From NCBI GenBank assembly GCA_905235525.1, contig CAJOLW010000006.1, positions 21,080 through 85,079 of the forward strand: a DNA stretch of 64,000 nt, in the 5' to 3' direction. Origin of the DNA: an uncultured Bacteroidaceae bacterium. Lineage in GTDB: Bacteria > Bacteroidota > Bacteroidia > Bacteroidales > Bacteroidaceae. Positions 7,503 through 15,492 of this stretch are shown here, one piece after another; the first letter of the stretch is position 1, and each line of letters opens with the position of its first letter. A program made the translations under genes and the position numbers. Below the pieces are notes generated by a model that was not told the DNA's origin, ran no database searches, and was given only the letters and a program-made list of their open reading frames with translations.

Positions 7503-7963
7503 TTCATAATTTCTTTTAAAGGTATGAGCACGAAATCGCGTTCATACATGTGTGGATGCGGTATGATGAGTTTCTTTGTATGGATATGGAGGTCATCGTA
7601 GAGGAGAATGTCAATGTCGATGATACGATCGTGATAGATGACAGTTGAGAGTTGAGAGTTGAGAGTTGACTTTTGGGTGCGTCCCATGCCACGCTCAATC
7701 TGTTGGGTGACTTTCAGTAGGGCGTGGGGGGAGAGTTCTGTCTCAACCTTGATAGCAGCATTGAGGAAAGTGTTCGGGCTCTCGAATCCCCACGGCTCAG
7801 TAGCAAGAAAGGCGGATTGTGCCCTGATAGGACCAATCCGCTTTTCTATTTCTGTGATGGCGGACACAAGGTTATGTTCTTTGTCGCCAAGATTTGTGCC
7901 AAGGGAAAGATAAACAGTATGAAGAGTGGCGCTATTGTCCATTGTCCGTTGTCCATCAGTCAA
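7499..7963 (-). CDS. folK: 2-amino-4-hydroxy-6-hydroxymethyldihydropteridine pyrophosphokinase (HPPK)
   Basis: 154 aa as drawn, or 147 aa if ATG 7942 is used. It transfers pyrophosphate from ATP to hydroxymethyldihydropterin in folate synthesis. HPPK landmarks: [15 protein letters not shown] at the N-terminus, [30 protein letters not shown] (magnesium-binding Asp pair) and [16 protein letters not shown]. The first residues (TDGQRTMDN) and an internal stretch (STLNSQLST, between GMGRTQK and VIYHDR) are both encoded by 7-nt repeats. They look like repeat expansions inside the gene and lie in a loop just before the catalytic Asp motif. It overlaps queA by 8 nt. Confidence 0.92.
   Translation of the reverse strand: MTDGQRTMDNSATLHTVYLSLGTNLGDKEHNLVSAITEIEKRIGPIRAQSAFLATEPWGFESPNTFLNAAIKVETELSPHALLKVTQQIERGMGRTQKSTLNSQLSTVIYHDRIIDIDILLYDDLHIHTKKLIIPHPHMYERDFVLIPLKEIMK
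7640..7667. repeat. four 7-nt repeats (GAGAGTT class) inside folK
   Basis: GACAGTT followed by three GAGAGTT units at 7640-7667. On the coding strand they translate as STLNSQLST within HPPK. Confidence 0.75.
7934..7954. repeat. three 7-nt repeats (RTTGTCC class) at the folK start
   Basis: ATTGTCC, ATTGTCC, GTTGTCC in tandem, covering the candidate folK start codons at the queA-folK junction. Same class as the 13-copy array at 57756. Confidence 0.75.
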
Positions 7964-9038
7964 TGATCAGCATGGCATCGCCATAGGTGCCAAACATGTA
8001 ATCACCCTTGAGTGCCTCCTTGTAGGCATTCATCACCACATCGTAGCCGCCAAAAGCGGTGACGAGCATGAGCATGGTGGTGAGTGGCTGTTGGAAGTTC
8101 ACGACAAAGGCATCGGCTACCGTGAAGTCGTAGGGAGGGAAGATGAATTTGTTGGTCCATCCCTCAAATTCCTTGATAAATCCACCAGGACCTACTGCTG
8201 TTTCGAGGGCACGGAGGGTGGTGGTGCCGACAGCACAGATCTTATGGCCGTTCTCTTTTGCCTTATTGACAATGTCGCATGCTTCTTTGTTGACGAACAT
8301 CTGCTCAGAGTCAGTCTTATGCTTGGTGAGGTCTTCCACATCGATGCTGCGGAAGTTGCCCAGTCCTGCATGCATGGTGATGAAGGCTTGCTCAATTCCC
8401 ATGATTTCCATGCGCTTCATCAGTTCGCGAGAGAAGTGAAGTCCTGCGACAGGCACGGTTACGGCTCCTTCATGACGTGCGAAGATGGTTTGGAAACGCT
8501 CATGGTCTTCCTCTTCGGCAGGCCGGTGCATACGGATGTCATCAGGAATGGGTGCCTCGCCAAGGCTATAGAGTGTCTCCTTGAAGACATTGTGGGGACC
8601 ATCATAAAGGAAACGGAGCGTGCGACCACGTGAAGTGGTATTGTCAATCACCTCAGCCACCAATGACTCGTCGGGACCGAAGTAGAGTTTGTTGCCAATG
8701 CGAATCTTTCGGGCTGGATCAACGAGCACATCCCATAAACGGAGTTCTTCGTTGAGTTCGCGAAGAAGAAAGACTTCGATACGTGCACCAGTCTTTTCCT
8801 TGTTGCCGTAAAGACGGGCAGGGAAAACCTTGGTGTCGTTGAAGACGAAGGCATCGCCTTCCTCAAAATAGTCGGTGATTTCCTTGAAGATTCGGTGCTC
8901 AATCTCTCCTGTTTGCTTGTGTACAACCATGAGTTTGCATTCGTCACGGTTGTAGAACTTAGTTTCGGGATTGTAAGTGCGAGGATAGAGGGCTATCTTC
9001 TCATCAGGGAGTCTGAACTTGAATTGTGAAAGTTTCAT
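7956..9038 (-). CDS. queA: tRNA preQ1(34) S-adenosylmethionine ribosyltransferase-isomerase
   Basis: 360 aa, full length for QueA. It moves the ribosyl part of SAM to 7-aminomethyl-7-deazaguanine at tRNA position 34, making epoxyqueuosine. Typical motifs: KIALYPxxxR-like N-terminus, [27 protein letters not shown]-equivalent ([16 protein letters not shown], with the Bacteroidetes variant), [12 protein letters not shown] and [23 protein letters not shown]. It sits in a minus-strand group with truB upstream and folK downstream; queA and folK overlap. Confidence 0.95.
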   Translation of the reverse strand: MKLSQFKFRLPDEKIALYPRTYNPETKFYNRDECKLMVVHKQTGEIEHRIFKEITDYFEEGDAFVFNDTKVFPARLYGNKEKTGARIEVFLLRELNEELRLWDVLVDPARKIRIGNKLYFGPDESLVAEVIDNTTSRGRTLRFLYDGPHNVFKETLYSLGEAPIPDDIRMHRPAEEEDHERFQTIFARHEGAVTVPVAGLHFSRELMKRMEIMGIEQAFITMHAGLGNFRSIDVEDLTKHKTDSEQMFVNKEACDIVNKAKENGHKICAVGTTTLRALETAVGPGGFIKEFEGWTNKFIFPPYDFTVADAFVVNFQQPLTTMLMLVTAFGGYDVVMNAYKEALKGDYMFGTYGDAMLIID

Positions 9039-9042
9039 ATTT

Positions 9043-9130
9043 TTACTTACTATTTGACTATTTACTATTCAATTATCGTATGTTTTTTCTTTTGGGAGTT
9101 AGAGGGGGTCTTTAACTCTCAACTCTAATC
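9043..9130. repeat. degenerate 7-nt repeats between truB and queA
   Basis: An ATTTACT/ATTTGAC-type 7-nt-periodic stretch lies at about 9043-9076. A GAGAGTT-class pair (AACTCTC, AACTCTA at 9115-9128) encodes the last residues of TruB (RVES). The sequence GGAGTTAGAG near 9096 is partly complementary to the latter, giving a weak fold-back. Confidence 0.5.
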
Positions 9131-9886
9131 CTTTGTTGTTCGAGCCATTGCGGGAACTGCTCGATGTCCATGCAGTCTTGCAGGGTATATTTCCCGATGC
9201 GGGTGCGGACGAGGCTGGTCAGGTAGCCGCCAGAGCCGAGGGCTTGCCCGATGTCGCGTGCCAATGCCCGGATGTAGGTGCCTTTGCTGCACACCACGCG
9301 GATGGTCAGCGAGAGGTGGGAGCCTGTCAAGTTGCCACTTTGGTATTTGATGCGTTCACGCGGGTCGTTGATTTCATCAGTCACTTCGTTCTCCACTTCT
9401 CCGAAATGCAGGATCTCCAGTTCGTCAATGACCAAAATTTTTGGTTTCAACTCGATTTCTTCACCCTGACGTGCATACTTGAAGGCGCGTTTGCCATCTA
9501 CTTTCACAGCAGAGAAGGCGGGTGGAATCTGTTCGATGCGTCCCACGAAAGCCTTGAGTTTTTCTTCCACCAATTCACGGGTGATGTGCTCGGTGGGGTA
9601 GGTGGCATCTTCGGATGTCTCCATGTCGAAGGAGGGAGTAGTGGCACCCAGTTTGATGGTGGCGACATACTCCTTGGTGTGTGCCTGCAGTTCGTCAATG
9701 AGTTTAGTGCTTTTACCTGTGCAGATGATGAGCACTCCTGTGGCAAGAGGGTCGAGTGTGCCGGCATGTCAGTTTCTTCACGCCCAACCGATGCGAGAGT
9801 TCGCCCCGCACCTTCGCCACCACATTGAAGGAGGTCCAGCGGTAGGGCTTGTTGAAGATGAGTATTTCACCTGCTTGGGGATTCAT
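9112..9886 (-). pseudogene. truB: tRNA pseudouridine synthase B, frameshifted
   Basis: The reading frame from ATG 9886 gives the TruB N-terminus (MNPQAGEILIFNKPYRWTSF, then a VKKL segment). The frame is lost at about 9768-9769. The rest continues in another frame from HAGTLDPLATGV, which carries the catalytic Asp, to the PUA-less C-terminus at 9112. Compared with the family pattern KKLKVGHAGTLD, about 8 nt are missing exactly at the junction, and the downstream frame has a TGA just before the His codon. Either the gene is inactivated or the assembly has a small deletion. TruB makes pseudouridine 55 in tRNA. A short ORF starting at GTG 9735 would lack the catalytic Asp. Confidence 0.85.
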
Positions 9887-9901
9887 GCCTTTCTGTGCGA
9901 A

Positions 9902-10747
9902 TTATATAATTGTGAGTTCGTGCCCCATGAAGAGCAAGACCAGAATGATGCCGCCCACAACGATTCTGTACCATCCAAAGGCCTGGAAGCCATACTTCTG
10001 CACGAAGCGGATGAAGAACTTGATGGCCAGCAGGGCTACGATGAAAGCCACCACGTTGCCAATGATGAGTGTGTCGAGATTGTTCAGAATCAGTTCGGAA
10101 CCTCCGTCCTTGAACAACTTATACATCTTATACACCGTGGCACCAAACATGGTGGGAACCGCCAGAAAGAAAGAGAACTCGGCTGCGTTCTTGCGGGTCA
10201 TCTTCTGCGCCATACCTCCCACGATAGTGGCCATAGAACGAGATACTCCCGGTATCATGGAGATGCACTGGAAGAGGCCTATCATAAAGGCGCGCTTCTC
10301 TGTGAGCACAGTGTCTTCGCTGCCTTTGTTGAAGATTCTGTCGCAGAACAGCATGAACACACCGCCCACCACGAGCATGATAGCCACCACCTCGACACGC
10401 TCCAACATCGCATCGATGAGGTCGTTGCAGAGCAGACCCAGCACCACGGCTGGGACGAAGGCGATGAGCAACTTCCAGTAGAAGTCGAACTTGTGAATGA
10501 GTTGCTTGAAGGCAGGTGTGCCCTCTGGTAACGGTGTCTTGTTGAGTTGAAAGAAGCGACGCCAGTAGAGGCACACCACTGAAAGGATGGCACCGAACTG
10601 GATGATGAAAGTGAAAGCCTTCACATACTCCGTACTCTCCACACCCAACATATTCTGAACTATAATCATGTGCCCTGTCGAAGATACAGGCAAGAACTCC
10701 GTGAGTCCTTCTACAATGGCAATGATGGTGGTTTGAATCCAGTCCAT
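9902..10747 (-). CDS. uppP: undecaprenyl-diphosphate phosphatase
   Basis: 281 aa, typical BacA/UppP. It recycles undecaprenyl pyrophosphate to the monophosphate carrier for peptidoglycan and polysaccharide synthesis. Motifs: EGLTEFLPVSSTGHMII near the N-terminus, with the Glu-rich and PVSSTGH signature, and IPGVSRSMATIVGG with the catalytic Ser/Arg. About eight membrane segments. It sits 6 nt downstream of the DUF3098 gene and 15 nt upstream of truB. Confidence 0.95.
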   Translation of the reverse strand: MDWIQTTIIAIVEGLTEFLPVSSTGHMIIVQNMLGVESTEYVKAFTFIIQFGAILSVVCLYWRRFFQLNKTPLPEGTPAFKQLIHKFDFYWKLLIAFVPAVVLGLLCNDLIDAMLERVEVVAIMLVVGGVFMLFCDRIFNKGSEDTVLTEKRAFMIGLFQCISMIPGVSRSMATIVGGMAQKMTRKNAAEFSFFLAVPTMFGATVYKMYKLFKDGGSELILNNLDTLIIGNVVAFIVALLAIKFFIRFVQKYGFQAFGWYRIVVGGIILVLLFMGHELTII

Positions 10748-10753
10748 AATCTG

Positions 10754-10996
10754 TTAGGCGTTTTGTTTAGCGTGTGAATTATTTTTTGCGGGCCAGAGGA
10801 TGGCGACAATCTCGAAGAGAAATCCGAAAAGGCACACCATCGGTGCAACCTTGATACGTATATCACTGAAGATGTCGGGGTTGAAAGCCTCCTCGGTCGT
10901 TGCATCGCCTGCCATTAAGATGAAGCCGAGCACAATGATGGCAAATCCTATGATTAGTAGGATGTAGTTGATTTTTGTGAATGCAAAGTTCTTCAT
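10754..10996 (-). CDS. DUF3098 family small membrane protein
   Basis: 80 aa with two hydrophobic helices (about 9-28 and 49-68) joined by a polar loop (GDATTEEAFNPDIFSDIRIKV). This matches DUF3098, a family found next to ftsX and uppP in Bacteroidetes. Its function is unknown; the position between ftsX and uppP suggests a role in envelope growth or division. Confidence 0.85.
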   Translation of the reverse strand: MKNFAFTKINYILLIIGFAIIVLGFILMAGDATTEEAFNPDIFSDIRIKVAPMVCLFGFLFEIVAILWPAKNNSHAKQNA

Positions 10997-11050
10997 TATG
11001 TTTCGTTGTTTTGTTATAATTGTCTGATAAAAGCCCGAGGTGTGGACTGA

Positions 11051-11920
11051 TTAAACATAGTAGAGTTCGTTGCTGCTCATCTTCAGATATCTGTTAAGAG
11101 AAAAAAGCGTGCAGAGATAGGTGATGATGATGCCGAAGAGGAACACTGCGGCGGATACGATGATGATGGCTTTGAGGTCGATAACAGCACTTATTTGTGG
11201 CTCAAATGTATGTAACCAATAGAGTCCTCCTATAATGAGTGCATCGGCAAAGATGGCAGATGCGATGCCTAAGGTGAAACTTTGTGTGAGGAAGGGTCGG
11301 CGGATGAAGTTCCAACTGGCACCCACCAACTTCATCGTATTGATGATAAATCGTTTGGAAAAAATAGTCAAACGCACGGTGTTGTTGATAAGGGCAAACG
11401 AAATGTAAGTAAATAATGCTGCAATGATGAGCAGGATGATGCTCACCTTACGGATATTGTCGTTGACCGATTTGATGAGGTCTTTGGAGTAAATGACATC
11501 CACCACGTTGGGATTTCCTTTTAGTTTTTTCACTGCGGCACTGATGCTGTCGGGATTGGCGTGATCGGCATGAATCTTCACTTCAAAAGAGGCAGTGTAG
11601 GGGTTCACGCCAATAAATTCGGTGGGGTCGATTCCCTGTGCTTGAATCTCTTCCACCAATGCCTGCTCTTTCGAGATGTATTCTACACTCTTGGCATAGG
11701 GAGCCTTCTTGAGTGCATTCTCCATATTCTTGATTTGGAGACTGTCCATTTCATCGCTAATCAGCACGCTCACATTGATATTTTCTTTCACATAGGTGGA
11801 AAGGTTCTGTGCCGTGATGACAAAGAGCACGATGGTGCCCAACAATACCAACACCAAGGTGGTGCTGATGGCAGCAGTGATGAACTGAGTGCTAAGGAAT
11901 GAATGTCTTTTTTTACTCAT
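11051..11920 (-). CDS. ftsX: cell division permease FtsX
   Basis: 289 aa. One N-terminal membrane helix (about 13-36), a periplasmic domain with VSVLISDEMDSLQI and the KSVEYISKEQALVE segment, then three C-terminal helices, as in FtsX. With the ATPase FtsE it controls septal peptidoglycan hydrolases. No ftsE is adjacent, as is usual in Bacteroidetes; the LolD-type ATPase at 57.7 kb belongs to another family. It overlaps the miaB stop by 8 nt. Confidence 0.92.
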   Translation of the reverse strand: MSKKRHSFLSTQFITAAISTTLVLVLLGTIVLFVITAQNLSTYVKENINVSVLISDEMDSLQIKNMENALKKAPYAKSVEYISKEQALVEEIQAQGIDPTEFIGVNPYTASFEVKIHADHANPDSISAAVKKLKGNPNVVDVIYSKDLIKSVNDNIRKVSIILLIIAALFTYISFALINNTVRLTIFSKRFIINTMKLVGASWNFIRRPFLTQSFTLGIASAIFADALIIGGLYWLHTFEPQISAVIDLKAIIIVSAAVFLFGIIITYLCTLFSLNRYLKMSSNELYYV

Positions 11921-13223
11921 TTACTTCGATGCCTTTTAGGGTTGCAGAACTGGATTCTGATACTTTCACTTTCACGAAATCTCCGATGTGGTGGTTGCCT
12001 CGGTCGAACACCACCACTTTGTTTTGTTGGGTGCGTCCGAAGAACTGTTCTTTGCTGCGTTTCGAAACACCCTCCACCAACACTTCATACGTCTTTCCGA
12101 TATCCTTTTTGTAACTTTCTGCCGAGAGTTCGTTTTGCAAACTGATCATCTCGTTCAGACGACGAATTTTCGTGTCTTCAGGCACATCGTCTGGCAGATG
12201 TTTTGAGGCGTAAGTGCCAGGACGTTCCGAATACTTGAACATGAATGCTGAATCATAACCCACCTCCTTCATTAAGGAGAGGGAAAGTTGGTGGTCTTCT
12301 TCCGTCTCGGAGTGATAGCCCACAAAGATGTCAGTGGTCAGTCCGCAGTCTGGCAGGATGCGCCGGATAGCAGCCACACGGTCAAGATACCATTCACGGG
12401 TGTATTTCCTGTTCATCAGTTTCAAGATGCGGTTGCTACCACTCTGCACAGGCAGATGGATGTGGCGACAGATGTTCTTGTGAGCGGCAATCACTTCCAA
12501 CGTCTCATCGCTCATGTCTTTGGGATGAGAGGTGGTGAATCGGATGCGCATATCGGGAGCGGCTTCTGCTACGATGGCAAGCAATTGAGGGAATCCTACT
12601 TCACCGCACTGATAACTGTTCACGTTCTGTCCCAACAGTGTCACCTCCTTGAACCCCTTTCTCTGCAAGTCCTTCACTTCGTTCAGGATGCTGTCCACCT
12701 CGCGGCTTCGTTCCCTGCCTCGAGTGTAAGGCACAATACAATAGTGGCAGAAATTGTTGCAACCACGCATGATGCTGACGAACCCGCTGATATGACTGCC
12801 GCAAACGCGCTCTGGAATTACATCGCGATAGGTTTCTGTTGTGCTGAGTTCCACATTGATGGCTTTCTCTCCCAGTTCGGCAGCAGCAAATAGTTCTGGC
12901 AACGACAGATAAGAGTCAGGACCAGCCACAAGATTGACGTGGTGATGCTCTATCAATTCTTCCCTTACGCGCTCTGCCATGCATCCCACAACGCCGATAA
13001 TGAATGCATGCCCTTTCTTCTGCAAGGCATGTAACGCTTCCAATCGGCTGTAGATCTTATTCTCTGCATTTTCACGGACGGAACAGGTGTTCAACAACAC
13101 AGCATCAGCCTCCTCAATGGAAGTACAGGTTTCATATCCTGCCATTTTCATCACAGAGGCAATGACTTCACTGTCCGCCACGTTCATTTGGCAGCCATAA
13201 GTCTCAATAAAAAGTTGCTTCAT
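11913..13223 (-). CDS. miaB: tRNA-2-methylthio-N6-dimethylallyladenosine synthase
   Basis: 436 aa. Start at ATG 13223 (MKQLFIETYGCQMNVADSE); the longer frame only adds promoter sequence. UPF0004 domain with three cluster Cys (YGCQMN, NTCSVRENA, GCMAERV), radical-SAM motif CNNFCHYC, and a C-terminal TRAM domain (YEVLVEGVSKRSKEQFFGR). It adds methylthio groups to i6A37 of tRNAs and needs two 4Fe-4S clusters. First gene of the minus-strand group; a matching promoter lies 27 nt upstream. Confidence 0.96.
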   Translation of the reverse strand: MKQLFIETYGCQMNVADSEVIASVMKMAGYETCTSIEEADAVLLNTCSVRENAENKIYSRLEALHALQKKGHAFIIGVVGCMAERVREELIEHHHVNLVAGPDSYLSLPELFAAAELGEKAINVELSTTETYRDVIPERVCGSHISGFVSIMRGCNNFCHYCIVPYTRGRERSREVDSILNEVKDLQRKGFKEVTLLGQNVNSYQCGEVGFPQLLAIVAEAAPDMRIRFTTSHPKDMSDETLEVIAAHKNICRHIHLPVQSGSNRILKLMNRKYTREWYLDRVAAIRRILPDCGLTTDIFVGYHSETEEDHQLSLSLMKEVGYDSAFMFKYSERPGTYASKHLPDDVPEDTKIRRLNEMISLQNELSAESYKKDIGKTYEVLVEGVSKRSKEQFFGRTQQNKVVVFDRGNHHIGDFVKVKVSESSSATLKGIEVNE

Positions 13224-13249
13224 TAAAATGAATTTGTACAAAAACGCTG

Positions 13250-13280
13250 CAAAGTTACGAAAAATCGAGGGCAAAACAAA
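13250..13280 (-). promoter_or_regulatory. miaB promoter
   Basis: On the minus strand TTTG (13280-13277), 19-nt gap, TAACTTTG (13257-13250): both boxes match the Bacteroidetes consensus. A second copy of the -7 block (CAAAGTTACGAAAAA) begins at 13332. Confidence 0.75.
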
Positions 13281-13304
13281 GAAATCTCGTTTCTTTTTTG
13301 CCGA

Positions 13305-13321
13305 GACGAAGTAACTTCGTC
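13305..13321. repeat. 17-nt perfect palindrome upstream of miaB
   Basis: GACGAAGTAACTTCGTC, 8 + 1 + 8 symmetry, in the divergent region between miaB and the membrane protein gene, between two copies of the CAAAGTTACGAAAAA block. It could be an operator or a single hairpin unit. No 23-nt partners are found around it. Confidence 0.55.
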
Positions 13322-13352
13322 GTCATGATGGCAAAGTTACGAAAAAAGTTTG

Positions 13353-13360
13353 TACCTTTG
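13353..13360 (+). promoter_or_regulatory. -7 box for membrane protein gene
   Basis: TACCTTTG 32 nt before the GTG start at 13393. No -33 match. Confidence 0.5.
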
Positions 13361-13392
13361 CAATCGAATAATAACTTTTTAATAAAAAAGAC

Positions 13393-14421
13393 GTGAGATT
13401 GGACTTTCAGAAAAGTATTGCCAACAGCCAAGCCACGCTTCCCATTATGGGGGGTGTCACATTTGTCCTTTGGTTTTTTCTTCCTCCCCTTCGCTCGTCC
13501 GTTTCTTTTTCTTCGCCAGATTACGGGTTGTGGAGCCATGTGCCTTCCTTTCTTCAAGAAGGTTATTGGACTTTGACCATCAGCGCCGTCCTTGCGGCTT
13601 GGGCTGTCTATCTGATGGCAGAACTGAACAATGCCAATGTCTTGTTGAGGGTAAACTCGCGAATGTTAAGCAGCATGCTTGCTCTTTTGTTGTGCCTGAC
13701 GGTGTTGTGTCATGGATTTCAACCAGGGGTGGTGGTGATGCTCCTCTCCTTGATGTCTTTTTTTCCATTATTTTCTTCTTATCAGTCACCTATGCCCATG
13801 CCACCGTTCACGGCATGCCTATTGGTGTCAGTGGCATCGTTGGTTTTCCCAAAATGGCTGTGGATGGTGCCCGTCTATTGGCTTATTCTTGGGATTTTTC
13901 GGGCATTGTCTTTGCGGTGCTTCATCTCTACTCTTTTGGCTGTGATGTTGCCATATTGGTTGTACGGAGGTATCGCCTTTTTGACAAGTACGTTCTCAGA
14001 GTTTATGGTTCATTGGCAAATGGTGGTGGATTTTCAGGGATTTGATTATGGGAAGTTAGAACTGTGTGAGGTGATAACATTATTGTTTTTGATTCTGCTT
14101 TTTGTGATAGGAACCATTGATTTTGCACTTCATCAGTTTATGGACAAGACCCGCACAAGAATCATTTACAATGTATTGATTATTTATGGAGTATTCATCA
14201 TCATTTGGATAGGAGTACAGCCTCAATATTTGCGAATGCTCCTCCCTCAACTAATACTTATCACCTCTATTGTTTTTGGACATTTCTTCACATTGACTCA
14301 TACAAGGTTCTCGCATATCTGTTGTATTGTACTGATAGTGATGGCTGTGGCTGTTTTGACAGTACAGTATCTGCCAGATGTAGATGCCCCTCTTCTGCAT
14401 ATCCTAACTTTTAACCCCTGA
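13393..14421 (+). CDS. hypothetical polytopic membrane protein
   Basis: 342 aa, start GTG 13393 (no suitable ATG nearby). About nine or ten hydrophobic segments from residue 18 to the C-terminus, with very short loops and no recognisable catalytic motif. An FMDKTRTRIIYN segment between helices is the longest polar stretch. Similar unnamed membrane proteins occur in Bacteroidales, but I cannot assign a family. It sits 5 nt before the YqaA/DedA-like gene and is probably cotranscribed with it. Confidence 0.65.
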   Translation: MRLDFQKSIANSQATLPIMGGVTFVLWFFLPPLRSSVSFSSPDYGLWSHVPSFLQEGYWTLTISAVLAAWAVYLMAELNNANVLLRVNSRMLSSMLALLLCLTVLCHGFQPGVVVMLLSLMSFFPLFSSYQSPMPMPPFTACLLVSVASLVFPKWLWMVPVYWLILGIFRALSLRCFISTLLAVMLPYWLYGGIAFLTSTFSEFMVHWQMVVDFQGFDYGKLELCEVITLLFLILLFVIGTIDFALHQFMDKTRTRIIYNVLIIYGVFIIIWIGVQPQYLRMLLPQLILITSIVFGHFFTLTHTRFSHICCIVLIVMAVAVLTVQYLPDVDAPLLHILTFNP

Positions 14422-14426
14422 TTCTT

Positions 14427-14885
14427 TTGGATTCTCTCAATCAGTTTTTCATAGAATACGGCTATCTTGGCATGGCTATGGCATCGTTCCTCGCTGGCAC
14501 CTTTGTCCCCTTCAGTTCGGAAGTGGTCATGGGCACTTTGCTTGCTACTACAGGCATGGATCCAATTCTCACAATTCTTAGTGGCACTATCGGTAATGTG
14601 CTTGGTTCTATGTTCAACTATTTCATCGGGCGAATTGGAAGTATTGAGCAGATTTCCAGATGGATGCACATTAAAGAACGCCGCTTGCGCCGAACTCGAG
14701 ATTATGTGGAGAAACGTGGTTCGTGGATTGCTGCTTTTTCCTTTCTCCCCATCTTTGGCACAGCCATTTCTGTTTCTTTAGGCATTTTGCGCGCCAATGT
14801 GTGGGGTGTTGTTTTTTGGTCCACTATCGGAAAACTGCTTCGTTATATCATTTTTATGTTGCCCATTGTGGCATGGGGAAAGTAG
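14427..14885 (+). CDS. YqaA/DedA-like membrane protein
   Basis: 152 aa. The only start near the upstream stop is TTG 14427, 5 nt after the previous gene. The sequence has DedA/SNARE-associated features in the small YqaA version: FLAGTFVPFSSEVVMG, GNVLGSMFNYFIGRIG, the basic loop ERRLRRTRDYVEKRGSW and FSFLPIFGTAISVSLG. DedA relatives are lipid scramblases or flippases for undecaprenyl phosphate or phospholipids; this member's role is unknown. It converges on HU with a shared terminator. Confidence 0.85.
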   Translation: MDSLNQFFIEYGYLGMAMASFLAGTFVPFSSEVVMGTLLATTGMDPILTILSGTIGNVLGSMFNYFIGRIGSIEQISRWMHIKERRLRRTRDYVEKRGSWIAAFSFLPIFGTAISVSLGILRANVWGVVFWSTIGKLLRYIIFMLPIVAWGK

Positions 14886-14888
14886 AAA

Positions 14889-14925
14889 TAAAAAAAGGGA
14901 GTACAATCGCACCCCCTTTTTTGCC
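14889..14925. terminator. bidirectional terminator between yqaA-like gene and HU
   Basis: AAAAAAGGG-GT stem facing AC-CCCCTTTTTT across a short loop. The T run follows the stem in one direction and the A run gives T in the other, so it can serve both convergent genes. Confidence 0.75.
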
Positions 14926-14938
14926 TGAATAGTTCTGA

Positions 14939-15211
14939 TTAGTTGATAGCACCATCGAGGTCAGAGCCAGCCTTGAACTTAGCCACCTTCTTTGCAGCGA
15001 TAGTGATAGGCTTCTTAGTTGCAGGGTTGATGCCCTGGCGTGCTGGACGCTTAGCAACAGAGAATGTGCCGAAACCAACGAGTGAAACCTTGTCACCTGC
15101 TTTGAGTGCACCAACGATAGCCTCAACGCATGCGTCGAGAGCCTTCTTTGAATCAGCCTTGCTCAAACCTGACTTTGCAGCGATAGAGCTAACGAGTTCT
15201 GTCTTGTTCAT
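14939..15211 (-). CDS. HU-family DNA-binding protein
   Basis: 90 aa, the exact HU size. MNKTELVSSIAAKSGLSKAD at the N-terminus, GDKVSLVGFGTFSV core and RPARQGINPATKKPITI, the beta-arm that intercalates DNA. It is a homodimeric nucleoid protein. It is a single-gene unit with a strong upstream promoter and a 100-nt leader. Confidence 0.96.
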   Translation of the reverse strand: MNKTELVSSIAAKSGLSKADSKKALDACVEAIVGALKAGDKVSLVGFGTFSVAKRPARQGINPATKKPITIAAKKVAKFKAGSDLDGAIN

Positions 15212-15320
15212 GAGTTTAATAATTTAGGTTTTATAAATAAAGTTGTATTGGGTAAAAAATCTGAAGGTGATTTTTGCCTTTTGGGTTGGTCTGGAACGTT
15301 CTCCAGTCGAAACTTGGTTG

Positions 15321-15351
15321 CAAATATATGAGATAAATTTTCGTGAACAAA
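15321..15351 (-). promoter_or_regulatory. HU gene promoter
   Basis: On the minus strand TTTG (15351-15348), 19 nt, TATATTTG (15328-15321): an exact match to the Bacteroidetes consensus. It implies a leader of about 105 nt before the HU ATG. Confidence 0.75.
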
Positions 15352-15433
15352 CAATTTTCATAAAAAAATGTTGAAAAAAGCAAAAAAAACTTTTATTTTC
15401 TTGCTTTTTGCCCTTTAATAGGAAGAAAAACTC

Positions 15434-15441
15434 TAATTTTG
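15434..15441 (+). promoter_or_regulatory. -7 box of rhomboid-EEP operon
   Basis: TAATTTTG, 51 nt before ATG 15493; TTTG at 15407-15410 gives a somewhat long 23-nt spacing. Confidence 0.5.
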
Positions 15442-15492
15442 CATTCGTAATTATAAAAGTGAGACAATTCTATTATAAAAAGTGAGTAGCGT

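Noticed and set aside
7926..8633. 235-codon plus-strand frame
   Set aside because: Antisense to queA.
9112..9735. truB as an intact shorter gene from GTG 9735
   Set aside because: This start would drop the catalytic Asp segment, which is present just upstream in the same frame; better explained as a frameshifted gene from 9886.
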